Shown: piece by piece, positions 34,559 through 45,680 of the stretch
How the letters are laid out: every line of letters begins with the position of its first letter
Position numbering within the stretch: the first letter of the stretch is position 1
DNA from: Ipomoea triloba
Taxonomy: Eukaryota; Streptophyta; Magnoliopsida; Solanales; Convolvulaceae
NCBI RefSeq assembly: GCF_003576645.1
Contig: NC_044916.1
Span: forward strand, 2,054,776 to 2,118,775
Direction: 5' to 3'
Length of the DNA: 64,000 nt
Program-made: the position numbers and the translations under genes
Notes under the pieces: generated by a model
What the model saw: the letters and a program-made list of their open reading frames with translations, nothing else
Database searches by the model: none
Told to the model about the DNA's origin: nothing

Positions 34559-37304
34559 ATGAGGGTTTCGCCGGAAAACAGTAGGCTGCCGACGAGTGGT
34601 TTCACTAGAACTTATGCCAGATCCAAAGCCCCCCGTCTCCGGTGGACGGAGGAGCTCCACCGCCGCTTCGTGCATGCAGTGGAGAGGCTCGGAGGAGAAG
34701 AGAGTAAGGAATTCCACCATCTTCAATAACCTCTTTCTGTTCTTACACCATCTCCATGCACATTCACCATCAAGAAAATTGTATTAAATCCAATGGGCAA
34801 CTCAGCCGAGTTGTTCGTGTTGTTGGCTCAGTGAGAGTAAAAATTGACTTTTTTAGTTTGAGCCGATCAATTATGGATAACTTGGATTGTTTTATCTCAT
34901 TGTGATTTTTAACCATGCACCTACATTCACCATCAAAGAAAATTAAATCCAGTTGGTCAACACCAACAGAGTTGGTCAAATCGTTGGCTTGATTGATAAT
35001 CACAAGATTACAAATTAAATCATATTCTTAGTGCTAGTAACATATTAACATTCTTAGTTTAATTTAAATCAGTTATGAATAAACTTGCTAGGCTGATTTC
35101 ATCAAGTGGTCATTTGTTGACTAAGGTCACAAGACGAGATTTTACTCGTGCACACTTAGTGCACACCCTGGGCTATAGTGATTAAATCCCAGAAATGGGA
35201 ATATAATATAATCAATATTTTTCTCGATTCTTTCGTTCTTGAATCCACTTTTAAAGGTTTTCAATTTCCAGGAGCAACTCCAAAACTGGTGCTGCAGTTG
35301 ATGGATGTGAAGGAAATCACCATAGCCCACGTTAAGAGTCATCTCCAGGTTAACAAAACATACATACACACATATATATAATCAGGTGCGAACTTCGAAT
35401 CGTATGAAGGATTGCACCGCACTTACTATATGATTGCACCGCACTCGAATGGCATGTCTAGAAATTGCAGCAGTGTATTCATGTAGTAGTTGCAGTGCAA
35501 TCCTTTAAAAGTTCACAGGATCGCAGGTTAATGTTAGTTTTCACCTGATTTTATATATATGTATGTATAGTTCTTCATGTGCATGCAGACGTTGTTTAAT
35601 TTGTTTGTCAAATAAAGTCTTATACGGTTTGTGAAAATCTTTGAGCTGCAGATGTACAGGAGCATGAAGCATGAACAAAAGATGAAAGGTTTGTTAGTAC
35701 TACTTCTATATACTCATTAATGGAAGAACCAAAGGATATCTTGTTGATTTTGATGTTTGAGACTTTGAGTTAAGGATTATCATCACTACATTTACTATTT
35801 TAAGAACTCAAAATAATAATGCTTTTCTTCTTAATTAGGTGTTGCTTGATGGTTTTGCATGGAATATATAGGCATATATGTATCTTCATTTCTTAATTAA
35901 GAAGCTAATTAATTGACCAATTTATAACCTTTTAATTTGTTTAATTTCTTTCTATGACTTGGGTTGTTTCATGTGTTAATAATAAATGTGGTTAATTATA
36001 TATAGCATTATCTATGTTTTTTAGATCTATATAGATGTAGAGTTTTTATTTGTGTAATAACCTGCAAGAAAGTGCTCTGATCAACTTTTTGGTATGATAA
36101 TTATATTTCACTCACATGGACATTTCTTTTAATTTTTTAGGATGGATAATGACTAAGCTTTTGTTGTGATTTCATTGAAATCTGAACAGTAATTAGTCAT
36201 GTCATTTATTAATTAAATTAAATTTGGTTGAGAAAGCAGAGACCGGAGTTGAGCAAAACTACATCGTTTCAAGCCAAACTCCTTATAGTTATCCTAATCC
36301 TCCTCACTACAGTGGACAAGAGGCAGCTATGCCCCCAACCTTTTTAGCTACATTATGGTTAGTAAAGTTAAATATTTTATCCATTTTGGTATTTAATAAA
36401 TTAATCAATTTATATAATTTTATAATCTTCATAATAGAATTGAATAATTTAATTAATTGTTTAAATTGAGAAAATTAATAATTAATTAAAGGATTTTATT
36501 GTTGAACAGGCAAGAGGAGGGACCAACCATCATGTTTATGGATGTTCTTAATGGGAGCAATGTTCAAGTAAATGACTAGTAAACTATTATAATTACATTG
36601 GCTTATTATTATTATTTTTCAATTGTGTTGAATGTTAGGTAGTATATATTATATTTATTTTGTGGAAGCTAGGTACAAAGAGAAGATAAATTAATACTAA
36701 TATGCACACCAACTGCACAAGACATGCACTTTACCTGAAAATATTGTTATATATAACAATTTAACTCTCTTGTATGGTATGTGAGCTATTATACAAAAAA
36801 GATTTATTTCGTTCATACCCTCAAATAATGACTTCGAGTTTTAATTCTCTTGTATGATTTGTATATATTGTTATATACAACACTATGTAAAATATGTCTG
36901 GTAAAATTCTTTCATATGTTATTGTAACGTGACGACATAATTTTAGCTGGGATATAAATTAATACTAATATGTACGAGAACTACATGAGACATGAATGTT
37001 ACTTAACAATATTGTTATATACAACATTAAATATATGTTTTAACATATTTAAATATTTTTGATTGGATTGAACAATATGAATTTGCAGGGAATAATAAGG
37101 AATGATGATGGGAATATGGAAGAGGTAGCGGATGCGACAATAGGCTATTATGCGAATAAGTTTTCAGCCGCAACATCCGTTACTACTAAGAATTACGCTC
37201 ACGAGGAATCTGCTAGTACGATGTCGTTTTCCTCCCACATCAAAGCGTGCTCGGACTCCGAGCCATCTTACAACAATCTCTTTCTTGATCTCACTCTCGG
37301 TTAA
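34559..37304 (+). CDS. GARP (MYB-like) transcription factor with EAR-type tail, copy E
   Basis: Six exons: 34559-34703, 35272-35348, 35652-35688, 36240-36357, 36510-36567 and 37089-37304; 216 aa. Exon phases are the same as in copy C. The GARP domain covers about residues 22-86 (RLRWTEELHRRFVHAVERLG, ERATPKLVLQLMDVKEITIA, HVKSHLQMYRSMK). Exon 4 is longer than in copy C and adds a Tyr/Pro-rich piece. Exon 6 carries an extra segment (MEEVADATIGYYANKFS) before SASTMSFSS and ends FLDLTLG, an EAR-like end. Likely a nuclear repressor. Intron 2 holds a 169-bp MITE and intron 1 holds SINE pieces. The upstream ATG seen in copies A and C is absent, so the start at MRVSPEN is taken. Confidence 0.87.
34805..35170 (+). 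mobile_element. SINE family 2 copies (intron 1 of GARP copy E)
   Basis: Two pieces. 34805-34925 has 'gttgttggctcagtgagagtaaaaattgac'. 34950-35170 has 'gttggtcaacaccaacagagttggtcaaatcgttggcttgattgataatcacaag' with the body 'tcatttgttgactaaggtcacaagacgagattttactcgtgcac'. Confidence 0.5.
35381..35549. mobile_element. Small MITE in intron 2 of GARP copy E
   Basis: Left ATCAGGTGCGAAC and right GTTTTCACCTGAT are inverted repeats, with TA-rich DNA on both sides (tatata). Repeated 'attgcaccgcact' inside. 169 bp, no coding capacity. Absent from intron 2 of copy C, so it arrived after the duplication. Confidence 0.65.
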
Positions 37305-38850
37305 TTATTATATATGTTCAAAATCTTGTGGTTGAGTAATATCATTTTGTAGTTTTATGTTAGAAAGTCATAAGTATGATCTCGTTATATATACCAAAAT
37401 TAATTCTCATATGTAACTTATGTGTGTTCTGAATTTTTTTCTCTCTAGATATGCTAATACCTAAACCTCCCCCCCCCCCCAACCCCCAAATTTATAATTC
37501 AAACAGTGTGATTTTTTATTTTTTTTGAAAGCAAAAGATTAGCTATATTAAACTGATAGTAATGAAAGAATAAAATCAGGGGATAAGCATCCCAAAAGTG
37601 AGACTCAGACTGAGAGCATGCAGAAACAAATCAAACAATGTGATTATACAATATATCAATTAGAATTACTAATCATAAACTTTATAGTTAAATAGCATGA
37701 CTGTAACTCTTTCAAATAGGAGGTCATATGTTTGAATATTATAACGGAGTCTAAGAATATGTGAAGTAATAATTGAAAAGAATAAAATAAAATGTATCCA
37801 TCTTTCAGTAGTATAGGTAACTAGGTGGAATAAGCAGTGTACAATGTGTACTAAATTGGAGTCTTCTCATCACATGGGCAAACATTATTCAGAAGAAAAG
37901 AATAAATAATCTCATATTTAGAACAATCCACCTTTTCCTACTTATTCCAAGTCCAAATCAAGAAAGTTGTCGTACCTCAAATGATCAAGTCTCTGAGACA
38001 ACAACTTTTCTCACTTTTTGTAAATTCAACAAAGACAGAATGTACTTTTATTTCAGTCAAACCACGTATGTAAATTAAAAATTTAAAATACAAAAAAATA
38101 CATCTATAATAACATTTACATTTCGTCATAGTATTATTGTGACATCTATTTTAAACTCTATATTCACAAATTTGTTATATAGATTCAAACTTTGTGTTAT
38201 ACTATTAATATAGAGTTATGAAATTGTGAACATATAGTTCTAGAATAGTGAACATATAGTTCTGGAATTGTGAACATAGAGTTCAAAAATGGTGAACGTA
38301 GAGTTCAAATATTATGATATATAGTTTTAAAATTGTAAACATGAACTTGGGTAAGGTGGACCCAGGTTCATGGCATAACAATTGTAGCCAAGGGTGGGGA
38401 TGGTTAGGGTCCAAATTGCATTTTGGATCCTGATACAAAATGATATTTAAATTATGTATGTGACTTTAATTTAAATAAATTGAAGAGATATAATATGTTA
38501 ACTGCAAACATGCAGCCGGAAAGCGCTGAATTCTCAGTATGGCACTTTGTAGTTTCGAACTAGAAGCGTTGTATGTAGTCTGGGTGTTCCCCTTCCAAAT
38601 CTTTTTAAAACATATTATGTTTCTGTTTTAACCTATTATGCATTTGTAGAATCACAAAGAGCCAACAGTTGCGTTAACCGGGACACGAAGGTCTTTTGCA
38701 AATTGAAGAGGGTACTATTAATTATAGATACATAATTTTTAAATCAGGTCCAGTGCTAATGAACGCTGGTCGTCCATGGTATAACAATTGGGGGTGGGGG
38801 ATTAGGTCGATCATTAACTTGTGGTGGTATGAATGATGTGGAGAAGATGA
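37305..38850. other. Intergenic spacer after GARP copy E
   Basis: Contains a poly-C tract (about 37467), the flank shared with copy D (37800-37990), and a tandem repeat of about 28 bp ('gtgaacatatagttctagaat', 38219-38345). No gene recognised. Confidence 0.5.
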
Positions 38851-38960
38851 GCAGTGGGTAAGTTTCTGATTGGATATAGTTACCAGCTAGCCTTTGCATT
38901 GCTTGCACAATCAAAACTAAACACACACATAAGTTACCACTTCATTCATCTATCTATACA

Positions 38961-38970
38961 TATATATAAA
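38961..38970 (+). promoter_or_regulatory. TATA box of the glycine-rich protein gene
   Basis: TATATATAAA about 110 bp before the ATG at 39080, followed by a CT/TC-rich leader ('tgatctgatcttcttctcc'). Repeated exactly at 40622-40631 before the second copy. Confidence 0.55.
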
Positions 38971-39079
38971 CCTGGATCAGATCAACACTGTCATTATATT
39001 ATGTTCAATAATCCAAATTCAACCAATATAATCATCATCTGATCTGATCTTCTTCTCCAATTTACTGATCCAATCCCCA

Positions 39080-39436
39080 ATGGCAATTAAGATCATTCTC
39101 CTCCTCCTTTTTCCTCTCGCCGCCGTTCTTGTCCCTGAAACAGCCGCCGCCATGTCGGCGGCGATGAGGAAGCCAGACGCCGGCGCCGGTAATATGCACA
39201 AGATGTTCTTCCGCCACCGCGTCTTTCCTCCCTATCTCGGCGGAGGGCCGAAGGGTCTCATCCCTGGGGGCGGTCTGGGTGGAGGGTCGTCATCGTCGTC
39301 TGGTGGTGGCGCCGGAGCTGGCAGTGGAGAGCCTGGGAGCGCCGGAAAGTTCTTCCGTGGCATCCGAGCCGCCGGCGAAGCCTCCCGCGCACTTAACCGT
39401 GTATACAACGGCGGTGTAGCAGCGGCGGGGATGTGA
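39080..39436 (+). CDS. Small secreted glycine-rich protein (unrecognised)
   Basis: Single-exon frame of 118 aa. An N-terminal hydrophobic stretch (IKIILLLLFPLAAVLV) with cleavage likely near residue 24 (ETAAA) indicates secretion. The mature part has a basic region (MHKMFFRHRVFPPYLGG), a Gly/Ser-rich linker (about residues 53-86), and a final segment KFFRGIRAAGEASRALNRVY that could form an amphipathic helix. The coding part is much more GC-rich than its flanks, and a TATA box and leader precede it, which supports a real gene. The layout resembles a secreted peptide precursor, but I do not recognise a family. Longer antisense frames (39232-39579) are shadows of the GC-rich code. Confidence 0.65.
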   Translation: MAIKIILLLLFPLAAVLVPETAAAMSAAMRKPDAGAGNMHKMFFRHRVFPPYLGGGPKGLIPGGGLGGGSSSSSGGGAGAGSGEPGSAGKFFRGIRAAGEASRALNRVYNGGVAAAGM

Positions 39437-40381
39437 AAATGGGTGCCGCTTTCCCGATGCCTTGATCGCCGGTAGAGCTCGTCGTCGTCCGATGTCAACG
39501 TGCATGTTAAAGCTTTATTGTTTGTTAAGGACTTAAGGTTGTCTGTTTTGAATGTTTTATTGTCTTGGTGTTCGATCAATAATGTATCTATCTCGTAATT
39601 CTCTGTTCCTCAACTAATTATGCATGTGCTGAATAAGCTAAGTGGATTATAATCACATATTTACTCTACTCAATTAATCATCTTAATTTTCTCTATTGTA
39701 CTCAATTTCTAGTCGCCCTCCGCAAAAGGCGACCTTTCTAGTCACCCTCTGTGGGGATGGCGACCGGCGACGACAGTGCCGGAAAACTCGCCTGAAATTA
39801 GAAAACGTTGGTTAATTGCTATTTTTTCTGTTTAAATGGCTTAATTACTTTATTTTTTCGAATTCAATGGCTTATTTGGGTTATTCGAGTAGGATGACTT
39901 AATTGCTTCTCCCAAATAGTAAGATGATCGATGATTTATTTGTAGTCCATCCCTTAAAAATATTGTGATGTAACTATGTCGATCATGGCCCACTATATAA
40001 CCATTGAAAAATTACACAAATGATATATCTATATCTATATCTATATTAAAATAGAAGTACTAGCTTTCCCGCTCATTTTAGTCCAAAAATTTTGAAATCG
40101 GTCAACATAATATTATATAATAATTACTTATCAGAAATTCTAGTCTTCCTTATCATTCCTTATTTATGACTAAAATTGACAAAATATTCAAAATATGATT
40201 CCATTCCTTATTCTACACGGAAATTAATTTGAAATATTTTAGTCAATTCCATTCCTGTATGGATTCCTTATTTATGTACATATGTTAACAAAATAGTCAC
40301 ACAGAAATAATAATTATTAAACAAAATTATAGTTATTATACCATGCAATTCAATTATTGTTCAAAATATTTTAATCTTGCG

Positions 40382-40415
<34 letters not shown>

Positions 40416-40530
40416 CTATATGATGTATATTATAGTATTCAAAAAAATTACTATATTATGTAATTGTACGTAATTAGATTCCTCTCATGATAATATTCAA
40501 AAAAATAAAAATTCCAACAATCAAATTACN

Positions 40531-42042
40531 TTGGATATAGTTACCAGCTAGCCTTTGCATTGCTTGCACAATCAAAACTAAACACACACATAAGTTACCA
40601 CTTCATTCATCTATCTATACATATATATAAACCTGGATCAGATCAACACTGTCATTATATTATGTTCAATAATCCAAATTCAACCAATATAATCATCATC
40701 TGATCTGATCTTCTTCTCCAATTTACTGATCCAATCCCCAATGGCAATTAAGATCATTCTCCTCCTCCTTTTTCCTCTCGCCGCCGTTCTTGTCCCTGAA
40801 ACAGCCGCCGCCATGTCGGCGGCGATGAGGAAGCCAGACGCCGGCGCCGGTAATATGCACAAGATGTTCTTCCGCCACCGCGTCTTTCCTCCCTATCTCG
40901 GCGGAGGGCCGAAGGGTCTCATCCCTGGGGGCGGTCTGGGTGGAGGGTCGTCATCGTCGTCTGGTGGTGGCGCCGGAGCTGGCAGTGGAGAGCCTGGGAG
41001 CGCCGGAAAGTTCTTCCGTGGCATCCGAGCCGCCGGCGAAGCCTCCCGCGCACTTAACCGTGTATACAACGGCGGTGTAGCAGCGGCGGGGATGTGAAAA
41101 TGGGTGCCGCTTTCCCGATGCCTTGATCGCCGGTAGAGCTCGTCGTCGTCCGATGTCAACGTGCATGTTAAAGCTTTATTGTTTGTTAAGGACTTAAGGT
41201 TGTCTGTTTTGAATGTTTTATTGTCTTGGTGTTCGATCAATAATGTATCTATCTCGTAATTCTCTGTTCCTCAACTAATTATGCATGTGCTGAATAAGCT
41301 AAGTGGATTATAATCACATATTTACTCTACTCAATTAATCATCTTAATTTTCTCTATTGTACTCAATTTCTAGTCGCCCTCCGCAAAAGGCGACCTTTCT
41401 AGTCACCCTCTGTGGGGATGGCGACCGGCGACGACAGTGCCGGAAAACTCGCCTGAAATTAGAAAACGTTGGTTAATTGCTATTTTTTCTGTTTAAATGG
41501 CTTAATTACTTTATTTTTTCGAATTCAATGGCTTATTTGGGTTATTCGAGTAGGATGACTTAATTGCTTCTCCCAAATAGTAAGATGATCGATGATTTAT
41601 TTGTAGTCCATCCCTTAAAAATATTGTGATGTAACTATGTCGATCATGGCCCACTATATAACCATTGAAAAATTACACAAATGATATATCTATATCTATA
41701 TCTATATTAAAATAGAAGTACTAGCTTTCCCGCTCATTTTAGTCCAAAAATTTTGAAATCGGTCAACATAATATTATATAATAATTACTTATCAGAAATT
41801 CTAGTCTTCCTTATCATTCCTTATTTATGACTAAAATTGACAAAATATTCAAAATATGATTCCATTCCTTATTCTACACGGAAATTAATTTGAAATATTT
41901 TAGTCAATTCCATTCCTGTATGGATTCCTTATTTATGTACATATGTTAACAAAATAGTCACACAGAAATAATAATTATTAAACAAAATTATAGTTATTAT
42001 ACCATGCAATTCAATTATTGTTCAAAATATTTTAATCTTGCG

Positions 42043-42076
<34 letters not shown>

Positions 42077-42186
42077 CTATATGATGTATATTATAGTATT
42101 CAAAAAAATTACTATATTATGTAATTGTACGTAATTAGATTCCTCTCATGATAATATTCAAAAAAATAAAAATTCCAACAATCAAA

Positions 42187-42190
<4 letters not shown>
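40531..42190 (+). repeat. Exact 1.66-kb duplicate of 38870-40529
   Basis: Every position checked from 'ttggatatag' onward matches the earlier block at an offset of 1,661 bp, with a single N (40530) between them. Both copies include promoter, gene, and 1.1 kb of 3' flank. Zero visible divergence, including in AT microsatellites, points to assembly duplication rather than an old tandem gene pair. Confidence 0.85.
40741..41097 (+). CDS. Second copy of the small secreted glycine-rich protein
   Basis: Identical at DNA and protein level to 39080-39436, again with the same TATA box and leader. Because it lies in an exact repeat that abuts an N, it may be the same locus assembled twice. If real, it is a very recent tandem duplicate. 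Confidence 0.5.
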   Translation: MAIKIILLLLFPLAAVLVPETAAAMSAAMRKPDAGAGNMHKMFFRHRVFPPYLGGGPKGLIPGGGLGGGSSSSSGGGAGAGSGEPGSAGKFFRGIRAAGEASRALNRVYNGGVAAAGM

Positions 42191-42217
<27 letters not shown>

Positions 42218-42864
42218 ACGCAAGATTAAAATATTTTGAACAATAATTGAATTGCATGGTATAATAACTATAATTTTGTTTAATAATTATTATTTCTGTG
42301 ATATTTTGTTAACATATGTACATAAATAAGGAATCCATACAGGAATGGAATTGACTAAAATATTTCAAATTAATTTCCGTGTAGAATAAGGAATGGAATC
42401 ATATTTTGAATATTTTGTCAATTTTAGTCATAAATAAGGAATGATAAGGAAGACTAGAATTTCTGATAAGTAATTATTATATAATATTATGTTGACCGAT
42501 TTCAAAATTTTTGGACTAAAATGAGCGGGAAAGCTAGTACTTCTATTTTAATATAGATATAGATATAGATATATCATTTGTGTAATTTTTCAATGGTTAT
42601 ATAGTGGGCCATGATCGACATAGTTACATCACAATATTTTTAAGGGATGGACTACAAATAAATCATCGATCATCTTACTATTTGGGAGAAGCAATTAAGT
42701 CATCCTACTCGAATAACCAAATAAGCCATTGAATTCGAAAAAATAAAGTAATTAAGCCATTTAAACAGAAAAAATAGCAATTAAAACGTTTTCTAATTTC
42801 AGGCGAGTTTTCCGGCACTGTCGTCGCCGGTCGCCATCCCCACAGAGGGTGACTAGAAAGGTCG
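42191..42864 (-). repeat. Inverted copy of 41391-42060
   Basis: After the (AT)n at 42191 the sequence runs backward through the Helitron 5' region to 'gtgactagaaaggtcg' just before a 25-N gap (42865-42889). Small deletions relative to the direct copy are present, for example 'ctgtgatattttg' for 'ctgtgtgactattttg' and 'gcaattaaaacg' for 'gcaattaaccaacg'. The same fold-back plus indel pattern next to N occurs at 28867-29391. Confidence 0.8.
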
Positions 42865-42889
42865 NNNNNNNNNNNNNNNNNNNNNNNNN

Positions 42890-43370
42890 TATATTATGTT
42901 AATGTACGTAATTAAATTCCTCTCATGATAATATTCAAAAAAAATAAGAATCCAACAATCAAATTACTATATGGTGTATATTATAGTGTTAAAAAAATTA
43001 CTATATTATGTTAATGTACGTAATTAAATTTCTCTCATGATAATATTCAAGCAAAATAAAAATTACAACAATCAAATTACAATATGATGTATATTATAGT
43101 ATTAAAAAAATATTACTATATTATGTTAATGTACGTAATTAAATTCCTCTCATGATAATATTCAAAAAAATAAAAATTCCAACAATCAAATTACTATATG
43201 ATATACATTATAGTATTCCAAAAAAATATTACTATAATATGTTAATGTACATAATTAAATTTCNTACATAATTAAATTTCTCTCATGATAATATTCACAC
43301 ACACAAAAAAATTTACAACAATCAAATTACTATATGATGTATATTATAGTATTCCAAAATAGATATGTCA
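42890..43370. repeat. ~112-bp minisatellite
   Basis: About four to five units of 'tatattatgttaatgtacgtaattaaattcctctcatgataatattcaa', then 'caatcaaattactatatgatgtatattatagta', with mutual differences of a few bases. One more unit is at about 42110-42190 and 40449-40529. An N at 43264 may mark a collapsed or misjoined unit. Plant Helitrons often carry such arrays. Confidence 0.75.
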
Positions 43371-43512
43371 AATTTAATTTATTCTAATAAGATAAAATTG
43401 AAATTTTCTCTTCAATTTAATATTTTTGTATTATAGATATTTTTAATTTTATTTGTTTTATTTTTTGAATTTTAATTAAAATTATTAAAATTAAAATAAT
43501 TTAATTTGATTC

Positions 43513-43547
<35 letters not shown>

Positions 43548-43551
43548 NAAA

Positions 43552-45671
43552 AAATTGTTGCATGTCAATTTGTTTACTTCATCTAACTTTTAAAAATAAC
43601 TACAATATTATTACTACTATATATAAATTTCTTCCTACATAAATGATGTTGGTTTTCAAAGTTTAAAAATGTGAAAGGTATAATATATCATTATTATGAT
43701 TTTATCTCTACTAAAAACAAATATAAGTATTATTACATTAATTTAAAAGTTTTATAGTTCAAATGCTGTGAACAAATTTTATAAAATACCATAAATTATA
43801 AAAATTTACAAATCTAAAATAATAGTTATTATTTAAATATTATGAGCTCAAAACAAATTAATTTACGTTAATAACATAACTGAAGAAAAACTAACATAAA
43901 AATGAACTAATTGAACTAACTTACATTTGCGGAGTTTGAAAAAAAAAAATAATGTTATTGCGTAAATGTTTCACATTTAAATATAATTTTATTAAATTTA
44001 TTGGAATTCACATATTTAAGAATGATGCATCATCTCGAGATCTATCAATTTAAAATGAAGAAGAATAAGAGATTTATTTTTTTGAATACAAGGCTCAATC
44101 TCATGACCTCCCATACGGGAGAATCACTACATGTCATCTGAGCACAAGATGCATGACAAGAACAATAGGTAATAGAACTAAACGAAAAAGAGATAATAGA
44201 ACTAAAAGAAATAAACTTTCAAATAAATTAGTTAAAAACATATCATAGATCTACAAATTTTGAACCACAAAGTCTATTGTGAACCTATTATTTAAATAAT
44301 GATCTAGAGATGTTTTGATTGTGCTACATTTACGGGTTGAAAAATATTTAGAAACAAAACTAAATGGTTTCTAGACATCTATTACTATTTATGATAACAA
44401 ACAAAAGCTTAAGGAAAAAACTTGTGTGTGACTGTCTCATGGTCTCAATCCGTGAGACGGGTTTGATCTTTAACTAACAAGGTCAAAGATCTGACCTATT
44501 AATCAAAGATCTGACCCGTTTAACGGATTAAGACCCGTGAGACGGTCTGACACAAGTGTTACTCAAAGTTTAAAATATCATCAAAGTAGATTTTGATACA
44601 AAACTCATATATCAATGTAAAATTTTAAAATAAGAATGGTTTTTCATGCAAGGAAAAAAATTATATAATATTTATCAATATCTATATAATAAAAAATTAT
44701 AAATTTCTCTTTTTATCAATTTTTGTAGACATATTATATTTATAGTATTTTGTACAATATAAAAATATATATACATTTTTTTATAGAATTGTGATTATTG
44801 CCATAATTATACACGTTAATTACTACAATGAATATTTATTAAAAAATTATTTTAAAATATGTCTAAACTCATATTCTTAATTAAAAATTTAAAAATATTT
44901 AAAATTTTGTCTAAATATATAACATAGTTAGGGACTACATTAATCCATATAGATTTAAAATTTAAATTCTTTTAATTTGTAAATGTAATTTTCTTAATTA
45001 TAATTAATAAAATATAAAATATAATTAAAAATAAAATTATAAAATTAACAAAATGTGTATTCATAAATATTTAAATTTATAAAAATACATACATACATAC
45101 ATATACTTATGCATTATATTATTCATACAAAATAAAAATTCTATTTGTCAGTTTATAAATTTAATTATTTTAATTATAATATATCAATATAAATTATAAT
45201 TACAGAAATTATATTATAGAATTTACATATATACATATTAATAAATATTATTTGTATATACACTGTATTACACAATCACATATACAAAATTTAAATTTTA
45301 CATTTTTTTAATTTCTAAGTATAATTTCTTAGTTATTATTCATATTGTTACAATTATAATATATATGAAATAAGATTAGAAATAATTCAATTTAATAATG
45401 TAAAATTTTCTCTATAAATTTATATAAATATGTATATGATTAGAGATTATATTAATCATACAAAATTTTAATTTTGTATGTTATGATAATAGATACTTGA
45501 CCAAATATACGAAAATTCAACTATATTATTATATTGTACATTATAATATATTTGTATTTTTAAATTTTATTATTTAAATTTATAATAACAAAATTTTTTC
45601 CGTGCAACGCACGGGTAAAACACTAGTTATGATGTAAAAGAGTTAGACCTACAAATTGAAAAAATAAGGGA
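43552..45671. repeat. 2.12-kb AT-rich block, first copy
   Basis: Repeated without visible change at 45681-47800 (offset 2,129 bp). An N stands at 43548 and at 45672. The block has no gene. It contains a decayed SINE (44070-44160), a small inverted-repeat element (44420-44557) and the Helitron-type end (45600-45626). Confidence 0.85.
44420..44557. mobile_element. Small inverted-repeat MITE (copy also at 46549-46686)
   Basis: 'acttgtgtgtgactgtctcatggtctcaatccgtgagacggg' at the left pairs with 'cccgtgagacggtctgacacaagt' at the right. The interior repeats 'aaagatctgacc'. The second copy lies in the duplicated block. Confidence 0.7.
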
Positions 45672-45680
45672 NCAAATAAA

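Noticed and set aside
39232..39579. 115-aa and 71-aa minus-strand frames (also 40893-41240 and 40951-41166)
   Set aside because: Proline/arginine-rich shadows of the Gly/Ser-rich plus-strand gene, which has a signal peptide, a TATA box and a leader.
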